Part shown: positions 31,621 to 43,017 of the stretch, piece by piece
How positions within the stretch are numbered: position 1 is the stretch's first letter
How the letters are laid out: every line of letters begins with the position of its first letter
From: Rhineura floridana
Taxonomy: Eukaryota; Chordata; Lepidosauria; Squamata; Rhineuridae
Reading direction: 5' to 3'
NCBI RefSeq assembly: GCF_030035675.1
Contig: NC_084499.1
Location: 14,710,699 to 14,774,698 of the forward strand
DNA length: 64,000 nucleotides
Notes under the pieces: generated by a model
The model's input: only the letters and a program-made list of their open reading frames with translations
Database searches by the model: none
What the model was told of the DNA's origin: nothing
Translations under genes and position numbers: made by a program

Positions 31621-32860
31621 CTCAGCAGGTCTTACATGAAATAATCCCTAGATAAAATAGTGTTCTGAGTTCTGGGGAGCATAAATATAATCTTTTTTTT
31701 TTAAAAAAAACTCTAATGGGACAGAAAGGGCAAATACGCCTGAGTAACAGCTTCTGACAGGGTCCTTTAAAGCTCCTTCCTCATCCCACCCCCTCCTCTG
31801 TTACTTCTCCTTCTGATGGAAGGAGGAGAGGAGAAGGAGGCTTTGAGAGCTCCCCTTAATGCCAAGGGAAAATAACATTGCTGTTTGGGCCAGGAGTGGA
31901 TTAGGTTACCAGAGATTCTTATTCAATAGGGTTGAAAAATGGGCAATTTGCAACACTTTTATTACTCCGAACACAGAGAACGACTGGCTGAAACTTAATC
32001 CTGCTCCGACTGGCTGGAAAAAAGAGAGGAGCTGCAATTTCACTCTGTCTCCCCGTTACACAGGAGGTGAAGAGTGAGCGGTAGCGCACAGTGCAAAAAG
32101 GCAACCCCTCCCCAACAGCTCCCCCCTCCCCCAAAACAACAAAACAGGCAAGGCGACCCTGGAGACTGGAGTGGGGGTGCCTGGGGGAGAGGCTGACGTC
32201 ACGAGTGCTGGCCAATTGGCACTGCCCACAGCTGGCTTGGGATGCAAACTCGCATAGCCTTTTTCGTTTCTTTTCGGAACACGACTTCCGAAGAAAAGGT
32301 GCATTTGCGTTGAGTGTGGTGAGGCTGCTTCCAAGCTGGCCTGCAGCTCCACAAAGTTATGTTCGTCTTCACTTGCAACTTGTTTAAATTTGCATAAGTT
32401 TCTTAGGACTTGATAGAGCTCCTCTCCCCATGCCCCAAAAAGTATTATGTTAAAAGATTAATGTAGCTTTGGCTAAGGTGACTGCAGTTGTAGGATCAAT
32501 TGCATTGATTGAAAAACCAGTTGTTAATGGCAATGTGTTCATTTGAAACTTCTCTCTTGTGATTTGCTTTTGCTGAGAATATTATCTTTGAGCGGAGGAT
32601 CCGTCCAACAATGGATTGGGTACTTATGGGAAGAGAGGGCAAGGACCTCTCAGAGGGAGAAAAATGGTCACACCTGCCTCTAAATGTACTTTGCCTGGTG
32701 GTTCAAAAGTCCCCCGTCTGGAAATGGTCTCTCTCAGTGTAGGTGTGACTTGTGTGTTTGTGGGTGCGTGTAGTACGTGCGTTTGTGTGTGCATGTAGTG
32801 AAATATTTAAAGTTACAAAGAAATTGCTATGCAGAGCCCAGTGTTGTTTATACGTCTGTA
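31621..32860. other. Single-copy block with CRE-like site
   Basis: No repeat family or exon recognised in 31840-32620. Composition is mixed, with a G/C-rich centre at 32100-32300. Short frames here have no recognisable domain. Confidence 0.4.
32194..32201. promoter_or_regulatory. CRE-type palindrome TGACGTCA
   Basis: A perfect CREB/ATF consensus octamer, with a palindromic CCAATTGG at 32212-32219. It lies in a GC-rich part of a single-copy block. Function is not shown by the sequence. Confidence 0.35.
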
Positions 32861-32861
32861 G

Positions 32862-33185
32862 GAAATGGGGAGAAATTTAATTTGGTTGGTATTTAAAGGC
32901 AAATTTACCTCATTTGCATTTTCCAAACCAGTCTACAAACCAAAACACAGCCATCCTTCAAAATCTGCTGTTCTCCAAACTTTGCAATGTGGTTCTCTAG
33001 AAAAGTAATGTGCACAGAAATGCATGCACTAGGGTAAACTATGCATAAAAGCATATAGGATAACATTTTAAAAAATGCATCATAAAATGCATCTTATTTG
33101 GGGAAATTGCTTTGCACAAATGTGTATATTGGGCAAAATTGCATACAGGCATGTGTATTAGGAGAATTTTCATGAGGACCTGTCC
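32862..33185 (+). repeat. R repeat
   Basis: Blocks 'ggcaaatttacctcatttgc', 'aaaacacagccatccttcaa', 'ggggaaattgctttgcac' and 'gagaattttcatgaggacc' in the family order. Confidence 0.8.
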
Positions 33186-33310
33186 AAGGTGCTGAAACCT
33201 ATTCCCCAATTAGGTTCAGCACCTTGGAAGTGCCTTGAAAGTCTGGACTAAAACCCGGAGAGGATTCACTGCCCCACTGACACTGGAGCTCTCAGTCTCC
33301 ACTGCCTGGT
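33186..33310. mobile_element. FB160-type fragment
   Basis: 'aacccggagaggattcactg' and 'cccactgacactggagctc' match the right half of the copy at 12833-12992. A local hairpin forms from 'ccaaggtgctgaa' and 'ttcagcaccttgg'. Confidence 0.6.
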
Positions 33311-33490
33311 TCCAAATTCTCTGGCTATGAGGCTATGGGTGATCTTGGGCCAGAAGGAGCTGATACTGCTGTTTGCATCACCAACTCTCAGCCTGGCCTA
33401 CCTCACAGGGTTGTGAGGATAAAATGGGAGGTAGGACTGAGCCCACAGCTTTCATATCCTTGGAGGAAAGATGGGATGGAAATGCAATAA
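33311..33490 (+). mobile_element. SINE-A' fragment
   Basis: 'gggtgatcttgggccag' (head/body) and 'ctacctcacagggttgtgag' (tail) on the plus strand. Confidence 0.7.
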
Positions 33491-33589
33491 ACAAAACATG
33501 CATGTGTCGAAGGAGGGATCTTGGAAAAGTCATTCTCTCTTCTAAGGTGGTACTTGATGCCCATAGTTTTTGGAAGTACTTCATTCAGT

Positions 33590-33808
33590 CACTTATTTTG
33601 AATTTATTTTTAGGCACACTTTCTCCAAAAATATGCATTTTTGTAAACATTGTTTGATTGGTGAACTGTGTTGCAAAATTTAAATAGGTGTGAATTTTGA
33701 AGGATGGCTATGTTTTGGTTCTCATATTGTCTTGGAAAACGTGAATTTGATAAATTTGGCTTGAAATGTGAACTGAATCGACTTTCTCACCCATCCCTAC
33801 TTAGAATA
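33590..33808 (-). repeat. R repeat, distal half
   Basis: Ends 'ctttctcacccatccctact', showing the family terminus. It directly adjoins an FB120. Confidence 0.75.
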
Positions 33809-33897
33809 GACCCATTGAAGTTAATAGACATGATTAACTTAGGCTCATCAATTTCAATAGGTCTACTCTGAGTAGAACTTAGTTGAATACAACCCTG
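33800..33897. mobile_element. FB120 foldback, two arms
   Basis: 'agaatagacccattgaagtt' and 'aatttcaataggtctactct' are inverted arms. Confidence 0.75.
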
Positions 33898-33914
33898 TGT
33901 TTTTAGCTATGCGC

Positions 33915-34010
33915 CTCTCACATAATTTTAAACTTTCTTTTTTCATCCCTTACTGTCTGTTTGCTTTTCTTTTTCCAAAGTTTGTGTTCCTTAGTTTTGA
34001 ATAGGGAGCA
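33915..34010 (-). mobile_element. CR1 ORF2 linker fragment
   Basis: The minus strand encodes 'KEHKLWKKKSKQTVRDEKRK', which aligns with residues 102-121 of the RT frame at 5887-8025. It is the only fragment here from that part of the LINE. Confidence 0.75.
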
Positions 34011-34038
34011 TCTCTTGATGTCAGCAATCTCAGAAAGG

Positions 34039-34077
34039 GTGTGTGTGTGTGTGTGTGTATGTGTGTGTGCGTGTGTG
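34039..34077. repeat. (GT)n microsatellite
   Basis: GT dinucleotides with two interruptions. Confidence 0.9.
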
Positions 34078-34079
34078 CA

Positions 34080-34930
34080 AAGGAGATGGAACTTGCTAGC
34101 ACAGCACAGTCTATCTGAAGTGTCCTGAAGGCAGGGCTGGAGCAAAGTGGAGGGCTAGCACCCACCCAGGCTACAGGATAGCACTGGGATTATATTTTGT
34201 GTGGGGCTTGCTTGGATTCCCCTTCCCCCTCCTTTTTTTTTTGACATATCGTACATATGTGGGAGAAGGCATTGCCTGCTAGAGAGCATAAATCGCAGGC
34301 TGTTCTCAGCTTATAATGGAAGAAAAAGAGGAAAGTTTGTGTGAGTATAATTATAGACTCTCTGATGGGAATAAAACAAGATATGACAGTTTTAGAAGGC
34401 AGCCATTACTAAGCAGAGGCCATAAAACTTCAGTAAGTGACTAGGAGTTGGCAAGATGTTCAAAGACCTTGTGCACAGCAGACACTGATATGGTGTCCAA
34501 AATATATCTGTTTAGGGCTCCTTTTTCCTCTGCTGAACTTTTCACGCTCTCCACCCACAGAAAAGGAGAGGTTGGTCTTGAATTCTGCCAGGTTCCCTGT
34601 CATGGCTAGTTTCAAAGCCTCAAAAGCATTTTTTAAAATAAAATAAAATAAATCACTGGCCCGGGAAAGCTTGGAGGCTCTTTGCTCCAAAGTAGTTAAA
34701 GAAATGGGTGCATTGCCAAACCTTGTACAGTTCCCCCCTGCAAGCTTTTCAAGTTTAGGGTCTGTCTTCCTAAAGGCCCAGCTGCTGTCAATTCTTTTGA
34801 CTGCAATCCAGGGCAGAGAAAGGTTGGTAAGGAGCTCAGGACAAAAAAATTTTTGGAAGCTGCTTTTTGCATTGGAATATCTGCTTGGTAACCATTAAGG
34901 TCCCCTTTAGCAGATATCCCAGCAGCCTCA
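34080..34930. other. Single-copy block, no gene seen
   Basis: No repeat family or exon recognised. 34230-34420 is AT-rich with 'ataattatagactctctgat'. Confidence 0.4.
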
Positions 34931-34935
34931 TAGTC

Positions 34936-35068
34936 TTCAACCTTGGATCTGCAGATGTTGCTGGACTACAACTCCCATAATTCCCAGCCAGACTGGCCAA
35001 TAGTCAGGAATGATGGAAGTTGTAGACTAGCAGCATCTGGGGACTCAAGATTGAAGGAGACTGCTATA
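34936..35068. mobile_element. FB136 foldback
   Basis: 'cagatgttgctggactacaa' and 'tgtagactagcagcatctgg' are inverted arms. Confidence 0.75.
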
Positions 35069-35345
35069 GTGTCATCAATACATCTAGCTACTTCCGTTTT
35101 ATCCAATGGTTTCAACCAAAGTGCTTAAGAAAAAAGAGAGGAAAAAAGTAGAAATGCATCACCAAAAAAGGAAGATAAAAGAGAGTACCAATTTGCATAA
35201 AATTTGTAACAGGCTTCCAACAAGCCTTTCAAGTAGACACCGTTATTCCAGTCTGCATCTGTATTGCAACTGTTTTTTCAGATGTCAGGAAAAAGTTAAA
35301 ATATTGTTGAAACAAGTAAAGTATAGTGCAACTTAGTTGTGGGGA

Positions 35346-35530
35346 AGGGGGAACTATAATTTTATTTTATTTTATTTTATTATACTTGTATACTGCCCCA
35401 TAGCCGAAGCTCTCTGGGCGGTTTACAGTAACTAAAAACATTTAAACAAATACAATTTAAAACAGATCTTATAAAAACAATTTAAAACACAATTTAAAAA
35501 TTTAAACAGTATAAAACACATGCTAAAATG
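35346..35530 (-). mobile_element. L2 3' end
   Basis: (TTTTA)n then 'ccatagccgaagctctctgg' and 'gcggtttacagtaac'; same terminus as at 43672. Confidence 0.78.
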
Positions 35531-36295
35531 CCTGGGAGATATCCAGCAAAGAGTGTCACCATTACTATTTCAGCACCATGGAGGGGTGATTCAAAGGATG
35601 GACCCAAAGGGTATTATCCTTTGGAGTCAGCCCTTTGGTGTCAACCTTCTCTTGATGGGAAGCCTAGTGAAAAACTAAACTCCCTTGAAGTCAGTTGTGA
35701 CAGTGGCCAAGAAGGTTGGGATTCCACTCACTTTGCTGCTGATGTCACCCTGCCCCAGCTCCTGAGTGGGGATGACAAAGAACAGCATGGTAAAATACGT
35801 GGATAGTGTAAGGCATTTCCATTGAAATCACAGCTATCCCATTTAAACCCATAGACATCCCATCATTCTGAAACCATTATAAAAACTTGAATATTAGAGT
35901 AACAAAAAAAAGGTCAAGTTTCCATGTCATGAGCACAGATGTTTTCTTACATGATAGGCCTTCTGCAAATGGTAGTTCACAAACAATTAAATGTATTGAA
36001 CTTGGAGATGTGGTGCTTGAGAAGGTGCAGCAGAGCTCCAGAGTCTTTAAGGGGTAAAGCCCTAGAGAGCGGATGTTTGTGGAGAATGTTCCTTAAAGGC
36101 TTCTTTAACTTGCTTCCTGATTTCCTCCTTCTAGCCACCAGCTCATTCCCCATTAAGCCAAAGCTTACAGTGAGAGTGTCAAGCCATTTGCTTGGGAATC
36201 TGGATAATTATCATGTTTGCTCGGCATGCATAGAAGGGTAACCGCACATATTTTCACCCATAAATGCTCAAGCAACAATGACTGATGTGCTTGCA
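35531..36295. other. Unassigned DNA, no gene seen
   Basis: A 92-codon frame (35528-35806) and a 100-codon frame (35939-36241) have no recognisable domain or neighbouring splice context. Confidence 0.4.
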
Positions 36296-36299
36296 AAGT

Positions 36300-36432
36300 G
36301 CATTGGGTTTCATCCCATGCTGGCCCTACTCAGATTAGACCCATTTGAAATCAATGCACCTAAGTTAATCAGGCCCATTAACTCCGATGAGTCTTTTCTG
36401 AACAGAACTAGCATTAGATGCAACCCAGTGTG
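36300..36432. mobile_element. FB120 foldback, diverged
   Basis: 'ctactcagattagacccatt' and 'ttttctgaacagaactagc' arms, ending in the family terminus 'gatgcaacccagtg'. Confidence 0.7.
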
Positions 36433-36639
36433 TGAGGTCCCATGCTTTTTCTACTGAGGAGGTGTCCTTGGGATATCTAGAACTGAATGGTCTTATGTTC
36501 TCTCCCCCTTTAGACGGCATTGTGCATTATGTCACTTCTTTCAAACTGTGATAAGCCAGCCCTCTTGTATTTGTGTGTGGGGGCTTCTCTTCCTGCTCAA
36601 TCTGTTGAAAGAGCTCCTGGACTTCGGCCCTGACAGCAC

Positions 36640-37135
36640 TGCTTAGTGGTGGCCACTAACTTAGATGGCTTTAAAATGGGATTAAATTCAAGTTGATGGA
36701 AGGAAGACATTTCCATTAATGGTGCTTAGCAGTGGTAGGTATGTGGAACTTCCATGTTCAGATTGAGTGTACCACTGATACCAGTTCTTGAGCAACAATG
36801 GGAGTGGTCTGTTGCCTTCACATCCTGCTTGAGTCGCTGCCTGGAGGCACTTACATAACAGCAGAACATAGGAAGAATTTCTTGAATCAGGTCAGTGGCC
36901 CATCTCATCCACCTATCCTGTTCTCATAGTGGCCAGCTGGTTGCCCTAATGGGAAGCCTGCAAGCAGGACCTGAGTGCAAGAGTGTTCTCCCCTCCTGCG
37001 GTTTCCAGCAAATGGTATTCAGAAGCAACCTGCCTCCAACCATGGAGGGAGAGCCACCATGGCAAGTAGCCACTGTTAGCCTTATCTTCCATGCATTGGT
37101 CAGACAGGATGCTGGACTAGATAGACCCTTTGGGA
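36640..37135. mobile_element. Two CR1 3' fragments, tail to tail
   Basis: A plus-strand fragment (36640-36850, 'acttagatggctttaaaatg' then 3' UTR) meets a minus-strand one (36856-37135, 'agaacataggaagaatttct' and 'agtagccactgttagcctta'). Confidence 0.72.
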
Positions 37136-37190
37136 CGTGGTCTGAGAGGTTGTTGAGGGGAGGCCTGGCGAGAAGTCTATGAGACTAGTC

Positions 37191-37326
37191 CAGCGTCCTT
37201 TAACCTTGAGTCCCCAGATGTTGTTGGACTACAATTCTCATCATCCCGCAACAGCTGAGCCAATGGTCAAGGGTGTTGGGAGTTGTAGTCCAACGACATC
37301 TGGGGACTCCAGGTTGAAGAACACTG
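37191..37326. mobile_element. FB136 foldback, 136 bp
   Basis: Starts CAGCGTCCTTTAACCTTGAG, ends AGGTTGAAGAACACTG, with inverted arms. The flanks gactagtc (37183-37190) and gactggtg (37327-37334) agree at 6 of 8 positions. Confidence 0.82.
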
Positions 37327-37389
37327 GACTGGTGGATCTGTGGATCCAGCAGAGCTCCTCTTATCTTCTTATCAAAGAATATGGTTAGT

Positions 37390-38280
37390 GTTGAGCTGTG
37401 TGATGAAAAAAAAACCATGGGTGTGTGAGAATCTGAAGTTGAGGGAGGCGGGGAGCCATTTGAGAACTAGGAGTTGCAGAAGGGTGCTGTGCGAGAAGTG
37501 GTGTTTGTCCACTGACGGATTTTATCAACACTCTCCAAATCACGCGGTATTGTGCTTTGGAATAACCACAGGATTCTGGCTTCTCTGGCAGGGCTCCAAG
37601 ACTATGGGAATAGATGTCCCTTTAGAAATTTCAGCTCTTCCTCCCTGGTGGGATTTTTTCCCTAGCTGCCTGCTGTTACCTTCCAGAATCATGACGGTCT
37701 ATGCATAAGCCCCGATTGAAATTGTGGCATTTAAGGGCCCAGTGTCACATTTCACCTAAACTCTGCTCAACATCCTTGCTTTTCTTTCCTTTTTTTAAAA
37801 AAAGCAAAAGTAGCTATGGCAGTGAGTGATTTTGAGATGAGAAGCAGAAGAGGGGAGGAGTGCTTGACCCTTTCCCAGCTCAACAATTATGCAATTCACC
37901 CCCCAAGCTTCTTTTTACCCTTCCAAGTTCTAAATGTGCATTTAACTTTGCAAATCTGAGTCTAGGACTCAGGAGGGTGGTCAAGCATCTGTGTGGCTGA
38001 CCCAAAACTTCTCTGCTTAAAACTGACCCCTCCTAAATGAGTTTTTCTTTTTTAAAAAAATGGTTGGAGTTTGCTCACATGGCTTCTCCTCTACATAACT
38101 ACAGCATGTAGTTAGACCCTGCTTAACTCTGTGTTTATTGAGTGAAGCATGGGTTAGAATGGTTATGAACATTCTGTGATGTCATATCAGTCTGTCCAAT
38201 GGTAATTCTGGGGTCCCAGGCGACTGAAAGGCAGGCAACAGCCAGATTTTAGACTATTGAACAACACCTACTGGTTTTAG
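37390..38280. other. Unassigned DNA, no gene seen
   Basis: No repeat family or exon recognised. Confidence 0.4.
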
Positions 38281-38282
38281 GC

Positions 38283-38510
38283 AATTTATTTATTTATTAG
38301 ATTTATATCCCGCCCTTCCTCCCAGTAGGAGCCCAGGGCAGCAGGAGGAGCCCAGGGCTTCTCAATTTGACACTTGAGAAGTATGTTTTTAGGACCCACC
38401 CTATTTTGTGATCTTAGGATGTTCTTAAAGCCATATTTTAAAACTGTTGTAACCTGCCCTGGGACCTCTGGGCGAAAAGTGGGTAATCAATGATGATGAT
38501 GATGATATTT
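38283..38510. mobile_element. Two L2-type 3' ends, opposed
   Basis: 38283-38350 (minus; 'atatcccgcccttcctccca') and 38375-38510 (plus; 'aacctgccctgggacctctg' with a (GAT)n tail at 38490-38507). Confidence 0.68.
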
Positions 38511-38900
38511 GTGGTCGTAATAATACAGTACAGTAGTGGGATAATAGTGGTTGCTGGCTTTGTGCTGCCATCCATGATTGGCTCTCCTAATTTGTTATGG
38601 AAATTCAAGAGAGACAATGTCAAAAGGCACATATCAAAGAGGCCAATGACATTTTAAGAGTTTGTAATGCTCATTCGGTGGCTGCTGATGTGCCTTCATG
38701 TGCACTGTGTATCGTGTGTCTTCTGGAGAGGCATGTCTTGCAAAACAAGCCCTTTGTAATCCCTGTTCTCTTCTCCTTCTAAAGAGGGCACACACAGTCC
38801 ATGCAACCTTTTTAACCTACTTCCCCAGCTTCAGACCATGATTGCTAAGGGGCAATGCAGTGTGCGTCTCAAAGGGGGGCATCAAGCAGTCAGGTTCTGA
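38511..38900. other. Unassigned DNA, no gene seen
   Basis: No family assigned. The short frame 38597-38782 has no known domain. Confidence 0.4.
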
Positions 38901-39301
38901 CACCTTGTCTCCTATACCACCACTGGTCCAACTTCAAGCCTGGCAGACTGAGCTCTGTGGTTGGAGGTTGCAGACCAGATGGCAGTACCAGCCTGCCTGA
39001 GCATGATCAGCTGACCCAGAAGGCCAATCCTGGCCCTCTAAAGCTGCAACCTTGGAGCCTGCTCCTCAGTCTGGCACTCTTTGTAAACCGCCATAGAATC
39101 TTCCTCTTGTCTCAAAACTGTCACGTTCTGCATGGACATGGCTTGAAAGTTGCGTGATAATAGCTTTCCCCAGCAAGGTTGACTAAACCTTTGCTTCCTC
39201 TCCTTGACTGCTGCCCTGGATTTTGACTCCTGGCTTTCACAATGCTCTTGCCTCTGACCCCTCTGATTCCTTTTTTCGTGTAACCTTTGCTCATATATAG
39301 A

Positions 39302-39470
39302 GCCGGTACGGTGCAGCGGTTAGAGTGTTGGACTAGGACACTGGCAGCCAGAGTTCAAATCCTCACTTGGCCATGGAACTCACTGGGTGACCTTAGGCCA
39401 GTCACTGTCTCTTAGCCTGACCTACCTTAAAGGGTTGTTGTAAGGATGAAATGGGAAGGGGAGAACCATG
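39302..39470 (+). mobile_element. SINE-A'
   Basis: The head has A box 'gtgcagcggttagagtg' and B box 'gagttcaaatcc'. The tail 'cctaccttaaagggttgttg' differs from the BovB-like tail of SINE-A. Confidence 0.85.
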
Positions 39471-39600
39471 TATTTATTATTTATTTATTATTATTTATTT
39501 ATTTATTTATTAGATTTTTATACCGCCCCATAGCCAAAGCTCTCTGGGCGGTTCACAACATATAGACATCTAATACAATTAAAACATTATTAAACAACTA
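39471..39600 (-). mobile_element. L2 3' end
   Basis: (TTTA)n then 'taccgccccatagccaaagc' and 'gggcggttcacaac'. Confidence 0.75.
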
Positions 39601-40033
39601 AAAATGTATGCCACTTTCTTTCAGGAAAGGTGCAATAATGCAATAATGCATGGATGCCCTGGAACTCCGCCCTTGGCTGTTTTGGACCTCATGCTCCCTT
39701 CTGGGGCATTTGGCCTCAGAGCTAGCTCCTACTGAGGCCCTGGAACCTGATTGCTTGGAGCTCAGCCTTTGCTGGCAGGGCTGACACAATCTCCAGAGTT
39801 CATCTCTTTCTCAGCACTCTCAAATTCTACCATGTCCTCATCAACTTCATATTTCTCATCCTGAGTCAGGAGCGACATGCAATAAGAAACGGGATGCTCC
39901 CTGAAAATGGCACCCTTTGTGAACAGCCATCAAATCTTCCTCTTGTCTCCAAACTGTCATGTTCTGCGTGCTATTGGCTGCTGCTGGGTGGGTGGGTGGG
40001 ACATCAGGGCATGGCTTGAAAGTTGCACAACAC

Positions 40034-40169
40034 CAGCCTCCCCCAACAAGGTGCCCTCTAGATGTTTTGAACTCCAACTCTCACCAGCCCCGGTCAGCTT
40101 TGGCCCATTGATGGGATGATGGGAGTTGCAGTCCAGAACACATGGAGGGCACCTGGTTGGGGAAGGCTG
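40034..40169. mobile_element. FB136 foldback, 136 bp
   Basis: Starts CAGCCTCCCCCAACAAGG, ends GGTTGGGGAAGGCTG, with inverted arms. The TSD has decayed. Confidence 0.8.
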
Positions 40170-40204
40170 TATTAAACATTAAGGGTGGTGGGAATGGAAG
40201 AACA

Positions 40205-41070
40205 GCAAAGTTCTTTATGCTCCAGATCCCAGTATCTTCTGAACACCTCTCCTGATTTGAACCTTCTCTCATCCTTAGATCTTCTTCTGAGGTCCTTCGC
40301 CAGGTCCCTCCGCTAAGGGTGGCTTGGAGGGTGGCTCCCCAGTGTGGCTCCCTAGTGATGTCTGCCTAGTGCCTTTGCTGACAACTTTTTCAATCAATCA
40401 ATCCTTTATTAACGATCACAAGGATCCATACAGCATATAAAAAACATTTATAACATCTCGGTTTACAGTTCTGAATATAGTCATATTTTAATTTAAAACT
40501 TTTATATCATATCTGGTTCTCATAATATTAAAAATTAAAATTCTATAAAGACTCTTTCCTTTTTAATATTGCTATTGTAGCAAATTTTGCTACCTTCCAT
40601 GTGATTTCTTTCGTATGGTCAGACAATAAATAGTCTATTCGTGAAACATCAGAATTTAAAATTTGGTTGTCTAAAAGAGGTGTAATAAGGTGCAATCTAG
40701 GTTGATCGTATATAGGGCAATATAATAAAACATGGGCATTCGTTTCAATCTCTCTTCTTTCACAGGGGCATAGGCGTTCCATATATGGAGTCTTATTATA
40801 TCGACCCTCCAGTACAGCTGATGGGAGGACATCACACCTAACAACTTTTTGATATCAGATAAAGACTTCTCTTTTCCCCCAGGCTTTTGATAGACTTAAG
40901 ATGATATTGCTCATTAGTAGTGTGCTGCCATACCTTCCTGTGGCAGTTACTTTTTAAAAAAAAAAAACACAGTATAATATATTTATTTGTGTTTTTAACA
41001 GTGTTGTAAGTAGCTCGGATACCTTCAGGTAATAAGCGACTGACAAATTAAATAATACTAATAATACGAA
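40205..41070 (+). mobile_element. L2 3' fragment split by another LINE
   Basis: Left part 40205-40390 and right part 40841-41070 ('cttctcttttcccccaggct' then 3' UTR and (AAT)n tail) form one L2 C-terminus. The insert at 40391-40840 has a TSD. Confidence 0.7.
40391..40840 (-). mobile_element. Non-LTR retrotransposon 3' end, second copy
   Basis: The minus strand encodes 'MERLCPCERREIETNAHVLL' followed by YCPIYDQ and 'DYLLSDHTKEI', matching the Cys/His knuckle and following segment of the insert at 2171-3071. TSD acaacttttt lies at 40381-40390 and 40841-40850 (perfect 10 bp). Confidence 0.82.
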
Positions 41071-41079
41071 GAATACTAA

Positions 41080-41150
41080 TATTTTATTTATTTATTTATT
41101 TATTTATATCCTGCCCTTCTTCCTAGCAGGAGCCCAGAGCGGCAATACTA
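41080..41150 (-). mobile_element. L2-type 3' end
   Basis: (TTTA)n then 'atcctgcccttcttcctagc'. Confidence 0.65.
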
Positions 41151-43010
41151 ATAATATACAGGGATGCCATTTCGTGCGCTACTTGTGAAGAATATGGGAG
41201 CACTCTCCATTTTTCTGTAGTGGATTGATTATATGAATGGGGATTCCCATGAGTGAAGGATGGGGGAGTCATTGAGTGGTCCTTTGGGTGCCTGAATGCA
41301 GAGGGAGGGTTATGTAACGCTGCCATCTATGCTAGGGGAAGGCATTAAAGAGAACCAGTTGGTTCTGAAATACTTAAAGAGTTGGCCGCCAACTTTGGGG
41401 GGCCGGGCCGAGAAAAAAGACCCTACTGTGAGACTTGACCCTCCTAAGACAATGCCCATTCCTGCACGCCCATAAACAAAGGCACCGAACACACAACACT
41501 TTATATCACCTTACCATTTGGCATACCCTCGCCGTTGATTCTCAAACTTGCAGAGGTGTGTTCCTAGAAGGGAAGACTTATTTCCTTACCATGAAATGTT
41601 TATTTTTTTTCTGGGAAGTTTCTCTCTCACCTCCTTAAATTTTACGGCGTTTGGCTGGCTGCAGAGTTCTCTTGAGGAAGCTGGCGAGGTTCAAGAGGGA
41701 CCATAAATTTCAAATTCTCTGGGTTAGAGTAATGTAAGTGCGTCGAGATCTTAACCTTAAAGGATCAGTACAAAGTTGTGTGGGGCTGCTTGTTTGTGTG
41801 TGGGGGTCCCCCCCTCTTCTTCTGTATAGTGTCAAAAAACTCAAACTTGAGAGAAAGGGAGGGGGTAAGGATTCCAGCAGTTGAAAAGATTGTGTGTAAA
41901 ATGGTGACTGATCCCATAAAGAATCCCCATCTGAGTCATTGGCTGAGAGAGCTTCTTGTCGGGGTGTTTCACTTTTTAGGATGGTTGCAGGAAGTGCTTC
42001 TTTAAAAACAAGAAGCCCACATTATTTTCTCCCAGTGAAGGAGGAATTATGGGATGTACATCCTCGTTTGTCTCCCAAACAAATACCTTTCTGCTTTTGC
42101 CTAAATCAACTTCACACCTTGCCTCCACAATCTGACTCTTCCATCTCTTCACTGGGTGTGGCATCAGCTATCCTAAGCATCTCATCCTTTCTATGGCTGC
42201 TCCTGGGAGATGCAATGTTGCCTGCAGGCTGACTTTTAACCCTCAGCTACTTCAGGTCATGAAAGAGAAAGAGAAAGAAAAGCACACTTCATCTCAATGA
42301 TGCCACGCAAATAGTCACATTCCTGTCAATTTCAGGGCAGATCAAACAGGCAAACATGTTTTGGAGCCAAAATATGGAGGGAAAATGCACATTAAGGGCC
42401 AAATGACACATTATGCTGTCCTACACAAGGGATACTTTTTAAAAAAAGCTAAACTAAACTAGAAGCAGCTGTTGGGAAGCGAATATAGGACTGCAGCCTC
42501 CGGGTGACCACCTTCATTTCGTCTGGTCTAACATTCACTAGCAAATCTCAAGATCTTCCATGACAGACAGGAGCAAGAAGGGAATGCTTCTTTAATTAGC
42601 TAGTGTGATACAGGCAATGGTGCGGAGAAGTGTCAGTGGACACCGAGTAGCTAAGGGTGAAAGACCAGGAATGGCATAATGGAGGCCATTTGAGTGGAGA
42701 GAATGGCACGATGGCTGAGGAGATGGCCCACAGCTTTCCTTCTTGGATGAGACTGCAGCTGTAAAGGCTGTTTTGGGGGTGCTATACCCCTTTCTGCTCT
42801 CAGGATCTCACACAGTCGTTCCTCTCCTCAGGCATGGATGCAGGGGGGTGTCTCTGTAGGACATCTATCAAGTGTATTTTCCCCAGTGACTACATTTTCA
42901 CTGACAAGGTTCATACCTCCCCTAAAACGACTGACCTCGCCGTGGCTAAATAAGCATATATGATTACTAGCAGCCTCATATGTGGCGTTGCTTGGGAGTT
43001 CTAAGAGACC
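41151..43010. other. Long unassigned block, no gene seen
   Basis: About 1.9 kb with no recognised repeat family. Short frames on both strands have no recognisable domain. Confidence 0.4.
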
Positions 43011-43017
43011 AAAAAAT

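Larger units (their letters stand above)
39078..40030. repeat. Diverged direct repeat pair flanking mixed DNA
   Basis: 39078-39165 and 39908-40030 match in the same orientation ('aatcttcctcttgtct', 'catggcttgaaagttgc'), about 830 bp apart; the right copy has an extra GGTG-rich segment. Between them lie a SINE-A' (39302-39470), an L2 tail and unassigned DNA. The pair may be a local duplication or remnants of one unclassified repeat; an LTR origin is possible but unsupported. Confidence 0.55.

Noticed and set aside
39078-40030. LTR retroelement flanked by LTRs
   Set aside because: The direct repeats are short and diverged, and no retroviral protein similarity or primer-binding site is seen between them.
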